Source: Xanthomonas floridensis (GTDB lineage: Bacteria; Pseudomonadota; Gammaproteobacteria; Xanthomonadales; Xanthomonadaceae). From it: DNA of 64,000 nt. The notes under the pieces were generated by a model. The model saw only the letters and a program-made list of their open reading frames with translations. It was not told where the DNA came from and searched no databases. The translations under genes were made by a program, and so were the position numbers. This document shows, piece after piece, positions 1 through 10,079 of this stretch (positions are counted from its first letter, which is position 1; every line of letters begins with the position of its first letter). The DNA is taken from the NCBI RefSeq assembly GCF_001642575.1, contig NZ_LXNG01000022.1, positions 23,779 to 87,778 of the forward strand, written 5' to 3'.

Positions 1-610
1 ACGCGCGCCAGGTGCCGGCAGTGATGATGCTGGTATACAGCGCATCGACTGCATCGGCCGCCTGCGGCGTGGAGCCGGACGTGATCTTGCGGATATCGCG
101 TAGCCGGCGTTGCCGGTCGCCCGGATTGACCCGCTCCGGACTGTAGCCACAGAAAAAATCGGTGTTGAACCGCAGGCCGGACACCGCTTCCAGCAACGGC
201 ACGCAGACTTCTTCGGTGGTGCCCGGATAGACGGTCGATTCGTAGATGACCAGAGCGCCCGGCTTGAGCGCGGCAGCGATCAACGTGGTGGCGCTGCGCA
301 ACGGTTCCAGATCCGGCTGTTCGAAACTGTCGATCGGCGTGGGCACGGTGACGATAAAGATGCTGCACGTCGACAGGTCCTCCGCCGCCGCGCTATAGCG
401 CAGCTGAGTGGCCGCAGCCAGTTCGCCATCGTCCAGTTCCAGCGTGGCATCGTGCCCTTCGCGCAACTGCGCAACCCGCTGCGCATCGATGTCGAACCCC
501 AGGGTGTCGCGCTGCTCGCCGAACGCAACGGCCAGTGGCAGGCCGACATAGCCCAGTCCGATGACGGCGATGCGTGCGTGCTGCGGTTGGACAAGCGTGG
601 TGCCGGACAT
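1..610 (-). CDS. UDP-sugar (UDP-GlcNAc/GalNAc or UDP-Glc type) 6-dehydrogenase, 3'-truncated by window edge
   Basis: About 203 N-terminal residues are present; the C-terminal half lies off the window. The start is the ATG at 610. Near residues 13-30 the protein reads IAVIGLGYVGLPLAVAFGE, the NAD-binding Rossmann signature of nucleotide-sugar dehydrogenases. It continues with VTVPTPID (about residue 93) and YESTVYPGTTEEVCVPLLE (about 129-147), which contains the conserved STVYPGTTEE stretch of the UDP-N-acetyl sugar dehydrogenases (TviB/WbpO/VipA group). Such enzymes oxidise C6 of a UDP-sugar to a uronic acid for O-antigen, capsule or exopolysaccharide. Family membership is secure. The exact substrate is not, because the catalytic Cys region is missing. 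Confidence 0.85.
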   Translation of the reverse strand, partial: MSGTTLVQPQHARIAVIGLGYVGLPLAVAFGEQRDTLGFDIDAQRVAQLREGHDATLELDDGELAAATQLRYSAAAEDLSTCSIFIVTVPTPIDSFEQPDLEPLRSATTLIAAALKPGALVIYESTVYPGTTEEVCVPLLEAVSGLRFNTDFFCGYSPERVNPGDRQRRLRDIRKITSGSTPQAADAVDALYTSIITAGTWRA

Positions 611-750
611 GCAATTCCTCGGGATCGCGCGATCGGTCGCCGCGCAGCTGTGCGGCGGCAGCATAGCGCACGCGGGATTTGGACCGGCAGTGGGCGCGAT
701 CTTCGTCTGGAGATTCACAATCGCCGCACAATCAGGCACGCTATCGCCAT

Positions 751-834
751 GCCCGGGTGGCGAAATTGGTAGACGCAAGGGACTTAAAATCCCTCAGCTG
801 TGAGGCTATGCGGGTTCGACCCCCGCCCCGGGCA
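751..834 (+). tRNA. tRNA-Leu (anticodon TAA)
   Basis: An 84-nt class II tRNA. The acceptor arms GCCCGGG and CCCGGGC pair. The anticodon stem GGGA/TCCC holds the loop CTTAAAA, giving anticodon TAA. There is a variable arm, and the T arm reads GGGTTCGACCCCC. The 3' CCA is not encoded: ACAC follows the acceptor. It lies on the plus strand, facing away from the Gly-Cys-Gly tRNA cluster at 1402-1775. Confidence 0.95.
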
Positions 835-1362
835 CACTCCACCGCAGCACACGCCTGCTGCTGCACCGGATGACGTGAGGCTACCGTCATCCGATGGCAG
901 ACCGAGTTGACTTCGCAACACCTCAACGTGACGTGCTTTCACTGTCTGCAGCAGTCGCCGCTCATCTCATGCTAAAGCAGGCCATAGGGCGATGAGCTGC
1001 GTTGGCAGTCTGTCAATCGGCGCCACCCGCTGTCGCAGTCATCCACTTCACAAGTGTCGGCGTCACGCTCGGTGAGTACCCATCGAACCCGAATGGCAGC
1101 CACGATCCAGTCGAGGCAGAAACCGGCTATCGCTATTCGGTATGCATCGGCATCGCTGATGCAAGGCCGCACACCGATATATCCGGGAGAGATTGCTTAT
1201 GGGCACACGGGTGCGGAGAGCTGCACTACCGCAATGCGTTGCCGCGTAGGCGGCTGCAACTCCACATCAGGCAGCGCCCACTACGCCACCGCTAGAAAAT
1301 ACTTGCCGAAGCGCCTCACCCAAGCGCGTCGCGGTGCATATCAAGACAAGCAGATACAAATG
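835..1362. other. Gene-free interval between tRNA-Leu and tRNA-Gly
   Basis: About 530 bases with no convincing coding region. The open frames here are short, have no ribosome binding site, or run into the tRNA genes downstream. No repeat of the tRNA-Leu 3' end, which would mark an integration site, was found by eye. Confidence 0.5.
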
Positions 1363-1395
1363 AAAAACCCTGGATATCGTCTGATATCCAGGGTT
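1363..1395 (-). terminator. Rho-independent terminator after the tRNA-Gly/Cys/Gly cluster
   Basis: A perfect 13-bp stem, AACCCTGGATATC against GATATCCAGGGTT, encloses the tetraloop gtct. On the minus strand it is followed directly by a run of T (AAAAA at 1363-1367 on the plus strand). It sits 6 bases past the 3' end of the last tRNA and should end the tRNA transcript. Confidence 0.9.
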
Positions 1396-1401
1396 CGAAT
1401 T

Positions 1402-1477
<76 letters not shown>

Positions 1478-1558
1478 GTGGAGCAAAATTGTACAGCTTG
1501 TCACCTCGTTGCGCTAGTCCTGTCATCGTTGCCGATGCGAAAAACTGCGCATGCGATG

Positions 1559-1632
1559 TGGAGGCCTGGGCCGGAATTGAACCGGCGTACGCGGATTTGC
1601 AGTCCGCTGCATAACCACTCTACCACCAGGCC
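1559..1632 (-). tRNA. tRNA-Cys (anticodon GCA)
   Basis: A 74-nt tRNA with acceptor GGCCTGG/CCAGGCC, U discriminator and encoded CCA. The anticodon loop sits in GCGGACTGCAAATCCGC and gives GCA. It lies between two tRNA-Gly copies on the same strand and is probably co-transcribed with them. Confidence 0.96.
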
Positions 1633-1699
1633 GAAACATCAAACCCAAGGCATCCTGCCTTGAAACAACGAGACCCCGACACGGGGCCTTGTCTAACAC

Positions 1700-1775
<76 letters not shown>

Positions 1776-1811
1776 TTGGGAGGCGAAATTCTACAGCGAA
1801 CAGCATAGGTG

Positions 1812-2444
1812 TCAACTGTTGCTTTCGATTTTCTTCGGTTTGTTGCTGATCGCCGCTTTTTCGTCGGCGCGCAGGCTTGGCCACGCCGCCTGCAGGTACT
1901 GGAATCCCGACCACAGCGTCAGTAGCGCGGCGATTGCCAGCGTCCAGTAACCGGCACGGAAGATCAGGTTGCCCAGCCAGATTTCGTGCGTAGGCATTTG
2001 CCCTGGCGTCACCGAATACAGCAGGCAGAGCAACGCCACCATTTGCGCGGTGGTCTTGACCTTGCCGATCACCGCCACGCGCACCTTGGCACGCTGCCCG
2101 ATCTCGGCCATCCACTCACGCAACGCGGAGACCGCGATTTCTCGCCCCACGATGACTGCCGCCCAAAACGCCATCCACGGCGTAGGGTGGCCCTGCACGA
2201 TCAGGAACAGTGCCACTGCCACCATCAGCTTGTCGGCCACCGGGTCCAGGAAGGCGCCGAACGCGGAGTACTGGTGATAGCGGCGTGCCACCCAGCCATC
2301 CAGCCAGTCGGTGATGGCGGCCAACGCGAAGACGCCGGCGGATGCGAAATTCGTCCAGGTGTATGGCAGGTAGAACACCACGACCAACACCGGGATCATC
2401 AGGATCCTCAGCAGTGTCAGCCACGTGGGGATGGTCAACTTCAT
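1812..2444 (-). CDS. pgsA: CDP-diacylglycerol--glycerol-3-phosphate 3-phosphatidyltransferase
   Basis: 210 aa inner-membrane enzyme that makes phosphatidylglycerol-phosphate from CDP-diacylglycerol and glycerol-3-phosphate, the first committed step to phosphatidylglycerol and cardiolipin. The CDP-alcohol phosphotransferase signature D-x2-D-G-x2-A-R-x8-G-x3-D-x3-D is complete, starting at DWLDGWVARR (about residue 46) and ending at DPVADK (about 67). Several hydrophobic helices flank it. Length fits the family. The start ATG shares one base with the uvrC stop (TAATG), so the two genes are translationally coupled, the common gammaproteobacterial order. Confidence 0.96.
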   Translation of the reverse strand: MKLTIPTWLTLLRILMIPVLVVVFYLPYTWTNFASAGVFALAAITDWLDGWVARRYHQYSAFGAFLDPVADKLMVAVALFLIVQGHPTPWMAFWAAVIVGREIAVSALREWMAEIGQRAKVRVAVIGKVKTTAQMVALLCLLYSVTPGQMPTHEIWLGNLIFRAGYWTLAIAALLTLWSGFQYLQAAWPSLRADEKAAISNKPKKIESNS

Positions 2445-4300
2445 TACGGGCTCGACTCGCCTGGCGCATCGGGAAGCGCCAGCCCGTGCAGGTTAGCGTA
2501 GATTCGCGCGGCGAGTGCGGCATTGACCCCATCCACGCGGGCAATCTCGGCTTCGCCAGCGGCCTTGAGACCGACCAGACCACCGAAATGCTTGAGCAGG
2601 CTGGCCCGTCGCCGTGGCCCGATACCGGGAATATCCTCGAGCTTGCTGGTCATGCGCGCCTTCTGGCGGCGCCCGCGGTGCCCGGTGATCGCAAAGCGGT
2701 GCGCTTCGTCACGCACCTGCTGGATGAACTGCAGCGCCGGCGATGCGGCGCCCGGGCGAAGCTCACGGCCATCGGCCATGATCAGCGCCTCGTGCCCTGC
2801 CCTGCGTTCCTCGCCCTTGGCTACGCCGACCAGCAACACGTTCTCCACGCCCAGGTCTGCCAGCGCGGCCTGCGCCTGGGCCAGCTGCCCGGCGCCGCCG
2901 TCGATCAGCAGGACGTCGGGCAGCACGCCGTTTTCTTCCACCGCGCGTCGGAAGCGCCGTTCGATCGCCTGGCGCATGGCAGCGTAATCGTCGCCCGGGG
3001 TAATGCCGGAAATATTGAAGCGCCGGTACTGCCCACGCACCGGGCCACTGGCATCGAACACCACGCACGAGGCGACCGTGGCTTCGCCCATGGTGTGACT
3101 GATGTCGAAGCACTCCACGCGCTTGACCGGCTCGGCAAGGCCCAGCATTTCGCGCAAGGCTTCGCTGCGCGCGTGCTGCGCGCTCTGGCTGGTGAGCTCG
3201 GTCACCAGGGTCAGCTGCGCGTTGCGCGTGGCCAACAGCAGATAGCCGGCGCGCTCGCCGCGCACGTTCCACTTCAGCGCCACCTTGTGCTCGGCTGCGG
3301 CGCTGAGTGCGGCTTCGATCAGCTCGGCGTCAGGGATTTCGCGGTCCAGCAGGATCTCGCGCGGTGGCGAATGTTCGGCGTAGTACTGCGACACGAACGC
3401 GGCCAGGATTTCGTCGGCACTGTCTTCGCCGTTGGTCTTGGGGAAGAACGAACGCGTGCCCAAATTGCGGCCATCGCGAAAACTCAGCAACAGCACGCAG
3501 GCCTGGCTGGATTGCGTGGCGCAGGCCAGCACGTCCAGATCGGCGGCGCGGCCGTCGACGTACTGGCGGTTCTGCATGCTGCGCAGCGACGACAACAGAT
3601 CGCGCAGGCGGGCGGCACGCTCGAATTCGAGCGCTTCGCTGGCCTGCTGCATCGACTGCATGATCTCTTCGCCGAGCTGGTCGCTCTTGCCTTCGAGAAA
3701 CATCGTGGCGCGTCGCACCGACTCGGCGTAGTCGGGCGCGGCCACCAGGTCCACGCACGGACCGCTGCAGCGGCCGATCTGGTACTGCAGGCAGGGCCGC
3801 GAGCGATTGCGGAACACGCTGTCTTCGCAGCTGCGCAGCTTGAACAGCTTGTGCATCAGGCTCAGCGTCTCGCGCACCCCGGTCACGCCGGTATAGGGGC
3901 CGAAATAGCGCCCCTGCACCGCACGCGGGCCACGATGCAGCGCAATCCGCGGCCAGTCTTCGCGTGTCAGCAACACATACGGGTAGCTCTTGTCGTCGCG
4001 CAGCGACACGTTGTAGCGCGGCGACAGGGACTTGATCAGCTGGTTTTCCAGCAGCAGCGCTTCGGCTTCGCTGCGGGTCACGGTGACATCCATGCGCGCG
4101 ACCTGCGACAGCATCGAGGTCAGCCGCGCATTCTTCGGCGTGCCGTTGAAATAGCTGCCCACGCGCTTGCGCAGCGCGCCGGCCTTGCCGACATACAGCA
4201 GCGTGTCGTCGGCCGCGTACATGCGGTACACGCCGGGCGCGGTACTCAGTTGCGCAGCAAACGCCTTCCCATCGAAATCGGCTTTGGGCCTTGCGTTCAT
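2444..4300 (-). CDS. uvrC: Excinuclease ABC subunit C
   Basis: 618 aa. UvrC cuts the damaged strand on both sides of a lesion after recruitment by UvrB in nucleotide excision repair. The GIY-YIG nuclease domain is N-terminal: GVYRMYAADDTLLYVGKAG at about residues 23-41. A UVR (UvrB-binding) motif follows at about 210-240, then the RNase H-like 5' nuclease with LLIDGGAGQL, and C-terminal helix-hairpin-helix motifs around IPGIGPRRRASLLKHFGG. I chose the ATG at 4300 because MNARPKADFDG opens the normal N-terminus and its ATGA overlaps the stop of the upstream NHL gene; an in-frame extension to 4474 is not family-like. Confidence 0.97.
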   Translation of the reverse strand: MNARPKADFDGKAFAAQLSTAPGVYRMYAADDTLLYVGKAGALRKRVGSYFNGTPKNARLTSMLSQVARMDVTVTRSEAEALLLENQLIKSLSPRYNVSLRDDKSYPYVLLTREDWPRIALHRGPRAVQGRYFGPYTGVTGVRETLSLMHKLFKLRSCEDSVFRNRSRPCLQYQIGRCSGPCVDLVAAPDYAESVRRATMFLEGKSDQLGEEIMQSMQQASEALEFERAARLRDLLSSLRSMQNRQYVDGRAADLDVLACATQSSQACVLLLSFRDGRNLGTRSFFPKTNGEDSADEILAAFVSQYYAEHSPPREILLDREIPDAELIEAALSAAAEHKVALKWNVRGERAGYLLLATRNAQLTLVTELTSQSAQHARSEALREMLGLAEPVKRVECFDISHTMGEATVASCVVFDASGPVRGQYRRFNISGITPGDDYAAMRQAIERRFRRAVEENGVLPDVLLIDGGAGQLAQAQAALADLGVENVLLVGVAKGEERRAGHEALIMADGRELRPGAASPALQFIQQVRDEAHRFAITGHRGRRQKARMTSKLEDIPGIGPRRRASLLKHFGGLVGLKAAGEAEIARVDGVNAALAARIYANLHGLALPDAPGESSP

Positions 4301-5715
4301 TCGTCTATCGCAACATCGCTCAATGCGCCGCTGGCCAGGTCGTAACGCAGGATGGCGTGGGCGTCGGTTTCTGCAATCCACACCGCACCTGCCGCAACCG
4401 CCAGCCCGGCCGGACCATGCAGCCGCCGTGGCAGCTCCACCGTGGTCAGTTCGCCACCGCCCAGGCGCAGGCAACGCAGCCGGCCATTACCGGTGTCGGC
4501 GATCCACAGCAAGGGTGAGTCGGCGGCCAGCGCGATGGCCTGCGGGAACTGCAGCTGCGCGGTGCCGCGCGGCCCGTCCTGATCACCGAACTGCCAGATG
4601 CCCTGCCCGCCGACCAGGGTCTGCACCAGATCGCCACGCAGCTGCATGGTGCGAATCGATGAGCCCAGCCCGTCGCAGACATAGGCCACCTGCTGGACCG
4701 CCGCCAGGCCGGCCGGCTGCGCGAAAGCTGCCAGATGCCCGCTGCCATCACGGAGTTCGAGTGCACCGGTACCGGCACGTGCGCTCAGCGCGGCACGCCC
4801 CAGGTCGTAGCTCCAGATGCGGTTGTCGCCGGCCATGGCGATCAACACCTGGTTGTCGGCAATCGCCAGCCCCTGCGGGTAGTTGAGTGCGGAGGCGCCG
4901 GCGAAGGCCAGCGGACCTTCCACCGGGTCGCCGGCGCGACCCGTGCCACACAAGGTATCCACCTGCCCGCTGCCCAGGTTGATACGGCGCAGTGCATGGT
5001 TGCCGGTGTCGGCGACGTACAACTGGTCGCGCTCCAGCGCCAGCCCCTGCGGGCGGCGGAAGGCAGCTTCGCCGATGCGGCCATCGATGAGATCGGCATT
5101 GCCGTGCCCGAACTGCCGCAGCACGCGCCCGCTGTGGGTGCATTCCAGTACACGATGGTGCCCGGTGTCGGCAATGTACAGCCGGTCCTCGGTGGCGGCC
5201 AAGCCGGTGGGAAACCGCAATGCCAGGCGCGGCTCGGGTTCGCGCTCGGGCACGCCTTGCAGGTCGGCGTCGGACGGCTGCTGCTGGCCGTCGCACAAGG
5301 CGGCCAGGGCCTTGTCCAGATCGCCGGTGACGCCGACCAGCCGCTGGCGCTCGCGGCCATGCGCGTCGAGCAGCACCAGTGTCGGCCAGGATTCGATACC
5401 GAACCGGCGCCAGGTTTCCCAGTCCTTGTCGAGCAGGATCGGCGCGCTGACGCCGTGCCCACGCAGTTGCTTGAGCGAGCGCTGCGGCAGGCGCTCGCTG
5501 TCGAAGCGCGGCACCTGCACCACGATCACCTGCAGGCGCCCGGGGCTGCGCGCCTGCCACTGCGCAAGCTCGGCCAGGCGTTCGGCGCACCACACCGAGC
5601 TGGCGTTGACGAACGCCAGCACCAGCGCACGGCCGCGATGCTCCTGCAAGGTGGAGGGCCTGGCGTTGAGCCAGGTGGGAAATTCCGGCAGTTCCTGGGT
5701 GAGCTGGGCAGTCAT
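4297..5715 (-). CDS. Thioredoxin-fold domain plus NHL-repeat protein (NHLRC2-like)
   Basis: 472 aa from the ATG at 5715 (MTAQLTQELPEF). Residues 1 to about 150 resemble a thioredoxin/redoxin fold with LVLAFVNASSVWCAERLAEL. The active-site position has one Cys (WCAE) instead of a CxxC pair. Residues from about 190 to the end form repeated beta-propeller blades of NHL type, each with a phrase like YIADTGHHRVLE, YVADTGNHALRR or WIADTGNGRLRC. No signal peptide is evident. The arrangement matches NHLRC2-like proteins, whose bacterial role is poorly known. It overlaps uvrC by ATGA and follows the phosphatase gene by 23 bases. Function unknown; a scaffold or redox-linked role is only a guess. Confidence 0.8.
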   Translation of the reverse strand: MTAQLTQELPEFPTWLNARPSTLQEHRGRALVLAFVNASSVWCAERLAELAQWQARSPGRLQVIVVQVPRFDSERLPQRSLKQLRGHGVSAPILLDKDWETWRRFGIESWPTLVLLDAHGRERQRLVGVTGDLDKALAALCDGQQQPSDADLQGVPEREPEPRLALRFPTGLAATEDRLYIADTGHHRVLECTHSGRVLRQFGHGNADLIDGRIGEAAFRRPQGLALERDQLYVADTGNHALRRINLGSGQVDTLCGTGRAGDPVEGPLAFAGASALNYPQGLAIADNQVLIAMAGDNRIWSYDLGRAALSARAGTGALELRDGSGHLAAFAQPAGLAAVQQVAYVCDGLGSSIRTMQLRGDLVQTLVGGQGIWQFGDQDGPRGTAQLQFPQAIALAADSPLLWIADTGNGRLRCLRLGGGELTTVELPRRLHGPAGLAVAAGAVWIAETDAHAILRYDLASGALSDVAIDE

Positions 5716-5738
5716 GGCGTAATTATGCCCAAGCGTGA

Positions 5739-6203
5739 TTAGTCGCGGGTGAGTCTGGCCACGGTCTGGCGCGCGGCGGTATCGACCAACTGCCAGACAT
5801 CCTCGAAATCCTGGCTGCCGCCGGTGTACGGGTCGGGGATCTCGTCGCGTGCGTCCACACCGGCCCATGGCAACCACAGCGCGACCTTGTCGCGCTGTGG
5901 CGCCGGTGCCAGCCGCTGCAAATCGCGCAGGTTGCTGGTATCTGCGCACAGCAGCCAATCGAAATGCTCGAAGTCTTCGTGCCGTACCTGCCGCGCACGC
6001 AAGTCGGCAATATCGACGCCGTGCCCGCGCGCGCAGCGGATGGCGCGCGGGTCCGGCGGCTCGCCCGCATGCCAGTCGCCGGTACCGGCCGAATCGACCT
6101 GGATGCGCCGCGACAAACGGGCTTCATCCAGCCGCGCACGCAAGGCACCCTCGCCCATCGGCGAGCGGCAGATATTGCCCAGGCAGACGATCAACAGCTT
6201 CAT
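5739..6203 (-). CDS. Low-molecular-weight protein-tyrosine phosphatase
   Basis: 154 aa cytoplasmic phosphatase. The catalytic P-loop CLGNICRSP (residues 7-15, nucleophile Cys7 and Arg13) is intact. The general-acid loop DPYTGG lies at about residues 124-129. Length is typical of the family, which often acts on bacterial tyrosine kinases of polysaccharide export or on small phosphoesters. The ATG overlaps the kdsB stop (ATGA), so it is coupled to Kdo activation. Physiological substrate unknown. Confidence 0.93.
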   Translation of the reverse strand: MKLLIVCLGNICRSPMGEGALRARLDEARLSRRIQVDSAGTGDWHAGEPPDPRAIRCARGHGVDIADLRARQVRHEDFEHFDWLLCADTSNLRDLQRLAPAPQRDKVALWLPWAGVDARDEIPDPYTGGSQDFEDVWQLVDTAARQTVARLTRD

Positions 6204-6979
6204 GCCGACGCTACCCGCGCCTGTGCGCGCGCGAGATCGTCAGGAGTATCGATGCCGGGCGGAAACTGCTCCGGCGTCAGTGCGACCGCGATGCGATGGC
6301 CTGCTTCCATGGCGCGCAGTTGTTCCAGCGATTCGATACGCTCCAGCAGGCCCGGCGGCATCGCCGCAAAGCGCTGCAGGAAGCCGGCGCGATAGGCATA
6401 GATGCCGATATGGCGCAGCCACTGGACGTCGTCAGGCAGCCGCTCGCGCTGGCTGGCGAAGCTGTCGCGATGCCAGGGAATCGGCGCACGACTGAAATAC
6501 AGCGCATCGCCGCCAGCGGTGCGGACCAGCTTCACCACATTGGGATCGAACAGGTCATGCGCGCTATCGACCGGTGCGGCCAGCGTGGCCATGTCGGCGC
6601 CGGACTGCAGCAACAGCTCGGCTACCGCGCGAATACCGGCCGCCGGCGCGAACGGTTCATCCCCCTGCAAGTTGACCACGCAAGTGTCCGCATCCCAGCC
6701 GGCAATGCGTGCGCATTCGGCCAGCCGGTCGGTACCAGAGACGTGCGCCTGGCCGGTCATGGCAACGTGCACGCCAGGCAGTCGTTCGACCACCTCGGCG
6801 ATGCGCGCATCGTCGGTCGCCACCCAGACCTCTCTGGCACCGGCAGCCAGCGCCCGCTCGGCCACATGCTGGATCATCGGGCGGTCGCCGATACGTTGCA
6901 GCGGTTTGCCCGGCAGGCGGGTGGAGGCATAGCGCGCCGGGATGGCAACGACGAAATCGACAGGCGATGGATGGGTCAT
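6200..6979 (-). CDS. kdsB: 3-deoxy-manno-octulosonate cytidylyltransferase (CMP-Kdo synthetase)
   Basis: 259 aa. It activates Kdo with CTP to CMP-Kdo, the donor for the LPS inner core. The nucleotide-binding start [17 protein letters not shown] (about residues 11-27) is diagnostic, followed by the signature VNLQGDEPF and the downstream [15 protein letters not shown]. Length matches the family (about 250 aa). It is coupled to the phosphatase gene by ATGA. The 296 bases upstream, to the end of lpxK, carry no recognisable gene; the small Trm112-like gene often found between lpxK and kdsB in proteobacteria is absent. Confidence 0.97.
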   Translation of the reverse strand: MTHPSPVDFVVAIPARYASTRLPGKPLQRIGDRPMIQHVAERALAAGAREVWVATDDARIAEVVERLPGVHVAMTGQAHVSGTDRLAECARIAGWDADTCVVNLQGDEPFAPAAGIRAVAELLLQSGADMATLAAPVDSAHDLFDPNVVKLVRTAGGDALYFSRAPIPWHRDSFASQRERLPDDVQWLRHIGIYAYRAGFLQRFAAMPPGLLERIESLEQLRAMEAGHRIAVALTPEQFPPGIDTPDDLARAQARVASA

Positions 6980-7275
6980 GCGTGGACGTTCTCGACGGCG
7001 GTGAATGGAAGCGGAAATCCTGGTGGTGCCACCTGCAGCGCGTGATCGGCGCTGATGGCAGTGTCATGGCCCTGCTGCGGGGGGTAACGTCGCGGGGTTG
7101 TCAGTGTATCGACCGGAGTGTGGATGCCGGGGCATGTGCGGGTTCGCCACAGCGATTGCAACTGACATCCTAGACAGGCCGCCGATGCGGGCTGTCAGCG
7201 ACGCTGCCTCGACACCCCGGCAGGGGCTCAATCCAGCCTTTCTCAGGCTGCGCCCGCGCGTGCCGCACGCCCCCC

Positions 7276-8313
7276 TCACGCGCCCTGGCGGCTCGCCAGG
7301 GTGTTCAACCGGTCCAGCAGGCTCACCCAGAACGCAGCCGGCAGCTCGGCCCTGAGCGGCACGCTGTACAGCCACTCATCGGCGAACGGACGGCATTTCA
7401 CCGCGTCCTTTTCGGTCATCAATACCGGCAGGCGGCTACCAAAACTGAAATCCGCTGCCGTGTAGACATGATGGTCGGGGAATGCGTGCGGCACGACCCC
7501 GATGCCGCGCGCGCGCAGCATGGCGAAAAAGCGTTCTGGATTGGCGATACCGGCAACCGCATGCACGCGTTGCCCGGCCAACATACTCAAAGGCTGTGCC
7601 CGCTTCCCATCCATCGGCTGCACGCTGTCGATGCTCAGCCGCATCTGCCACTCACCGAAACCGGCATCGGCTGGCGCCTGCGGCGCGGCAGAAGCGCTGG
7701 CCTGGCCGAGATTGATCACGCGGAAGTCGCATTCCTGCGCGCGTGCAGCTGGTTCGCGCAGCGGCCCGGCAGGCAGCAGGCGGCCATTGCCGTAGCGGCG
7801 CTGGCCATCGACCACTTCGATTTCCACATCGCGGGCCAGCCGGTAGTGCTGCAGTCCGTCGTCGCACACGATGATGTCGCACCCCGCTTCGACCAGGGCG
7901 CGTGCAGCCGCCACACGGTTGCCGTCCACGCGGACGCGTGCGCCGGTCTTCCAGGCGATCAACACCGGCTCATCGCCCCCCAGTGCCACTGGCGTGTCCG
8001 CGTCGACCCAGCGGGCGGTGCCGGCGTCGTCGCGGCCGTAGCCACGGCTGGCGACGCCGGGAGTCCAGCCGGCTTCCTGCAGCTTGGACACCAGCGCGAT
8101 GGTCAGCGGCGTCTTGCCGGTGCCGCCTGCGGTGACGTTGCCAACCACGATCACCGGCACCGGCACGCCGTGCCGCTTGCGCCAGCCGCGGCGATACAGG
8201 CCGCGCCGTACTGCAATCGCGGCACCGTAGATCGGTGCCAACAGGCGTACCGGCAGCGGAATCGGAGTGTTGTCGTACCAATAGCCCGGCGTGCGGGCGC
8301 CACGCTTGCTCAT
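7276..8313 (-). CDS. lpxK: Tetraacyldisaccharide 4'-kinase
   Basis: 345 aa membrane-associated kinase that phosphorylates the 4' position of tetraacyl-disaccharide-1-phosphate to lipid IVA. The Walker A region [18 protein letters not shown] is at about residues 57-74. An N-terminal hydrophobic helix precedes it ([20 protein letters not shown]), as usual for LpxK. The start overlaps the msbA stop by ATGA, so synthesis is coupled to the flippase acting downstream in the pathway. Confidence 0.97.
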   Translation of the reverse strand: MSKRGARTPGYWYDNTPIPLPVRLLAPIYGAAIAVRRGLYRRGWRKRHGVPVPVIVVGNVTAGGTGKTPLTIALVSKLQEAGWTPGVASRGYGRDDAGTARWVDADTPVALGGDEPVLIAWKTGARVRVDGNRVAAARALVEAGCDIIVCDDGLQHYRLARDVEIEVVDGQRRYGNGRLLPAGPLREPAARAQECDFRVINLGQASASAAPQAPADAGFGEWQMRLSIDSVQPMDGKRAQPLSMLAGQRVHAVAGIANPERFFAMLRARGIGVVPHAFPDHHVYTAADFSFGSRLPVLMTEKDAVKCRPFADEWLYSVPLRAELPAAFWVSLLDRLNTLASRQGA

Positions 8314-10079
8314 GCCTGACGTTCGCGAAACTGCATGCCGTGCAGATGCGAATACAACCCGCCCTGCGCCAGCAATTCGGTGTGGGTGCCGCGCTCGACG
8401 ATACGGCCCTGGTCCATCACCAGGACCTGGTCGGCGTGTTCGATGGTGGACAGGCGGTGTGCAATCACCAGCGTGGTGCGGTCGGGCATCAGCTTGTGCA
8501 AGGCGTCCTGCACCAGCCGCTCCGACTCGTTGTCCAGCGCAGCGGTGGCCTCGTCCAGGATCAGGATCGGCGCGTCCTTGAGCATCGCGCGTGCGATGGC
8601 CAGACGCTGGCGCTGGCCGCCGGACAAGCGCCCACCCTTGGCGCCGACATGCGACTGCAAGCCCTCAGGTAACTGCGCGACGAACTCCATGGCGTTGGCA
8701 CCGAGAATGGCGCGCTCCAGTTGCCCGGCATCGGCATTGCGCATTTCGCCATAGGCGACATTGTCGGCAATGCTGCCGTCGAACAGCATCACCTGCTGGC
8801 CGACCAGCGCAATCTGGCGACGCAGGTCGGCCAGCGAATAGGCCTGCACCGGATGCCCGTCGAGCAGGATCTGCCCAGCCTCGGCCTCGTAGAACCGTGG
8901 GATCAGCTTGATCAGGCTGGATTTGCCGCTGCCGGAACGACCAACGATCGCGGTGACCGTGCCGGGCTGGGCGACGAAGCTGACATCGGCCAGGGCTGGG
9001 TTCACCTGTTCCGGATAGCGCGCGGTCACGCCGCGAAACTCGATCAAGCCCTTGGCACGCGTCAACGGCAACGTGCCCTGATCCGGCTCGTCCGGGCTGT
9101 CGAGCACCGAGAACAGCCGCTCGGCCGAGGCCAGGCCGCGCTGCACCATGTTCTGCACATTGGTGAGCTGCTTGAGGCCCGGGATGATCGTCAGCATCGA
9201 GGTCATCAACACCACGAAGTCGCCTGCGGTCAGGCGCCCGGCCAGGGCTTGCGCACCGGCCACGAACAGCAGCGCCGACAGGCCGATCGCGCCGATCATC
9301 TGCACCGTGGCGGTGGAAATGCCGCGGGTGGATTCGACCTTCATCGCCAGGCGCAGGTTGCGGTCGGCCAGCGCGCCGTAACGCTCCATCTCGGTCTGTT
9401 GGGCACCGTAGATCTTGACCTCCTGATGACTGGACAAGGTCTGATCGGCCGCCTGCAGCAAGTGCGCGCCGCTTTCCTGGATGCTGTGGCTGATGCGCCG
9501 ATAGCGCCGCGCCACCTTGTCCATCACCCAGGCCAGCACCGGCGCCAGCACCACGATGGTGAGCGTGACCTGCCAGCTATGCCACAGCATCAGCGCCAGT
9601 GCGCCGATCACCTGCAGCGATTGCTGGATCATCACCTTGACCGCGTCCACGGCCGCCTGCGCGACTTGATCCGAATCCGAGCCCAGGCGGATCAGCATCG
9701 AAGGTACCGGCTCTGAATCGAAGCGCGAACCCGGCAGACGCAGATACTTGGACATCACCTTGACGCGCAGATCGCGTGCGATGCTGCGCGCGGACTTGCC
9801 CATCGCCATATCGGTGATGTAGCCGGCAACGCCACGCACCACGAACAGCAGGATGATCTGCACCGGCAGCCAGCGGCTGACTTCGGGATTCTTGTAGATG
9901 AAAGTTTCGTCGGTGATCGGCTTCATCAACGCCAGGAAACCGGTGGTGCCTGCCGCCTCCACCAGTGCGGCGATCAACGCAGCGATCAACAACAGCCGAT
10001 AGGGCCTGGCGAAGGCCAACAGGCGACGGTACGTGCGCCAGGACGAGACTGGCGCCGGGCGGTCGTTGGGGGTGGTCAC
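8310..10079 (-). CDS. msbA: Lipid A export ABC transporter, ATP-binding/permease
   Basis: 589 aa half-transporter that flips lipid A-core across the inner membrane. About six membrane helices lie in residues 25-310, followed by an ATPase domain with Walker [14 protein letters not shown] (about 381), ABC signature [16 protein letters not shown] and Walker [13 protein letters not shown]. The D-loop and H-switch (VIAHRLST) are present. The start is GTG (10079), overlapping the exbD stop as GTGA. Order exbB-exbD-msbA-lpxK is one transcription unit. Confidence 0.96.
   Translation of the reverse strand: MTTPNDRPAPVSSWRTYRRLLAFARPYRLLLIAALIAALVEAAGTTGFLALMKPITDETFIYKNPEVSRWLPVQIILLFVVRGVAGYITDMAMGKSARSIARDLRVKVMSKYLRLPGSRFDSEPVPSMLIRLGSDSDQVAQAAVDAVKVMIQQSLQVIGALALMLWHSWQVTLTIVVLAPVLAWVMDKVARRYRRISHSIQESGAHLLQAADQTLSSHQEVKIYGAQQTEMERYGALADRNLRLAMKVESTRGISTATVQMIGAIGLSALLFVAGAQALAGRLTAGDFVVLMTSMLTIIPGLKQLTNVQNMVQRGLASAERLFSVLDSPDEPDQGTLPLTRAKGLIEFRGVTARYPEQVNPALADVSFVAQPGTVTAIVGRSGSGKSSLIKLIPRFYEAEAGQILLDGHPVQAYSLADLRRQIALVGQQVMLFDGSIADNVAYGEMRNADAGQLERAILGANAMEFVAQLPEGLQSHVGAKGGRLSGGQRQRLAIARAMLKDAPILILDEATAALDNESERLVQDALHKLMPDRTTLVIAHRLSTIEHADQVLVMDQGRIVERGTHTELLAQGGLYSHLHGMQFRERQA

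Noticed and set aside
2342..4345. A 667-codon plus-strand frame opposite uvrC
   Set aside because: Antisense shadow of uvrC, which has all its domains intact on the minus strand.
6980..7275. Expected Trm112-like small gene between lpxK and kdsB
   Set aside because: No frame shows the conserved CPxC-type start or the family length; the interval looks non-coding.
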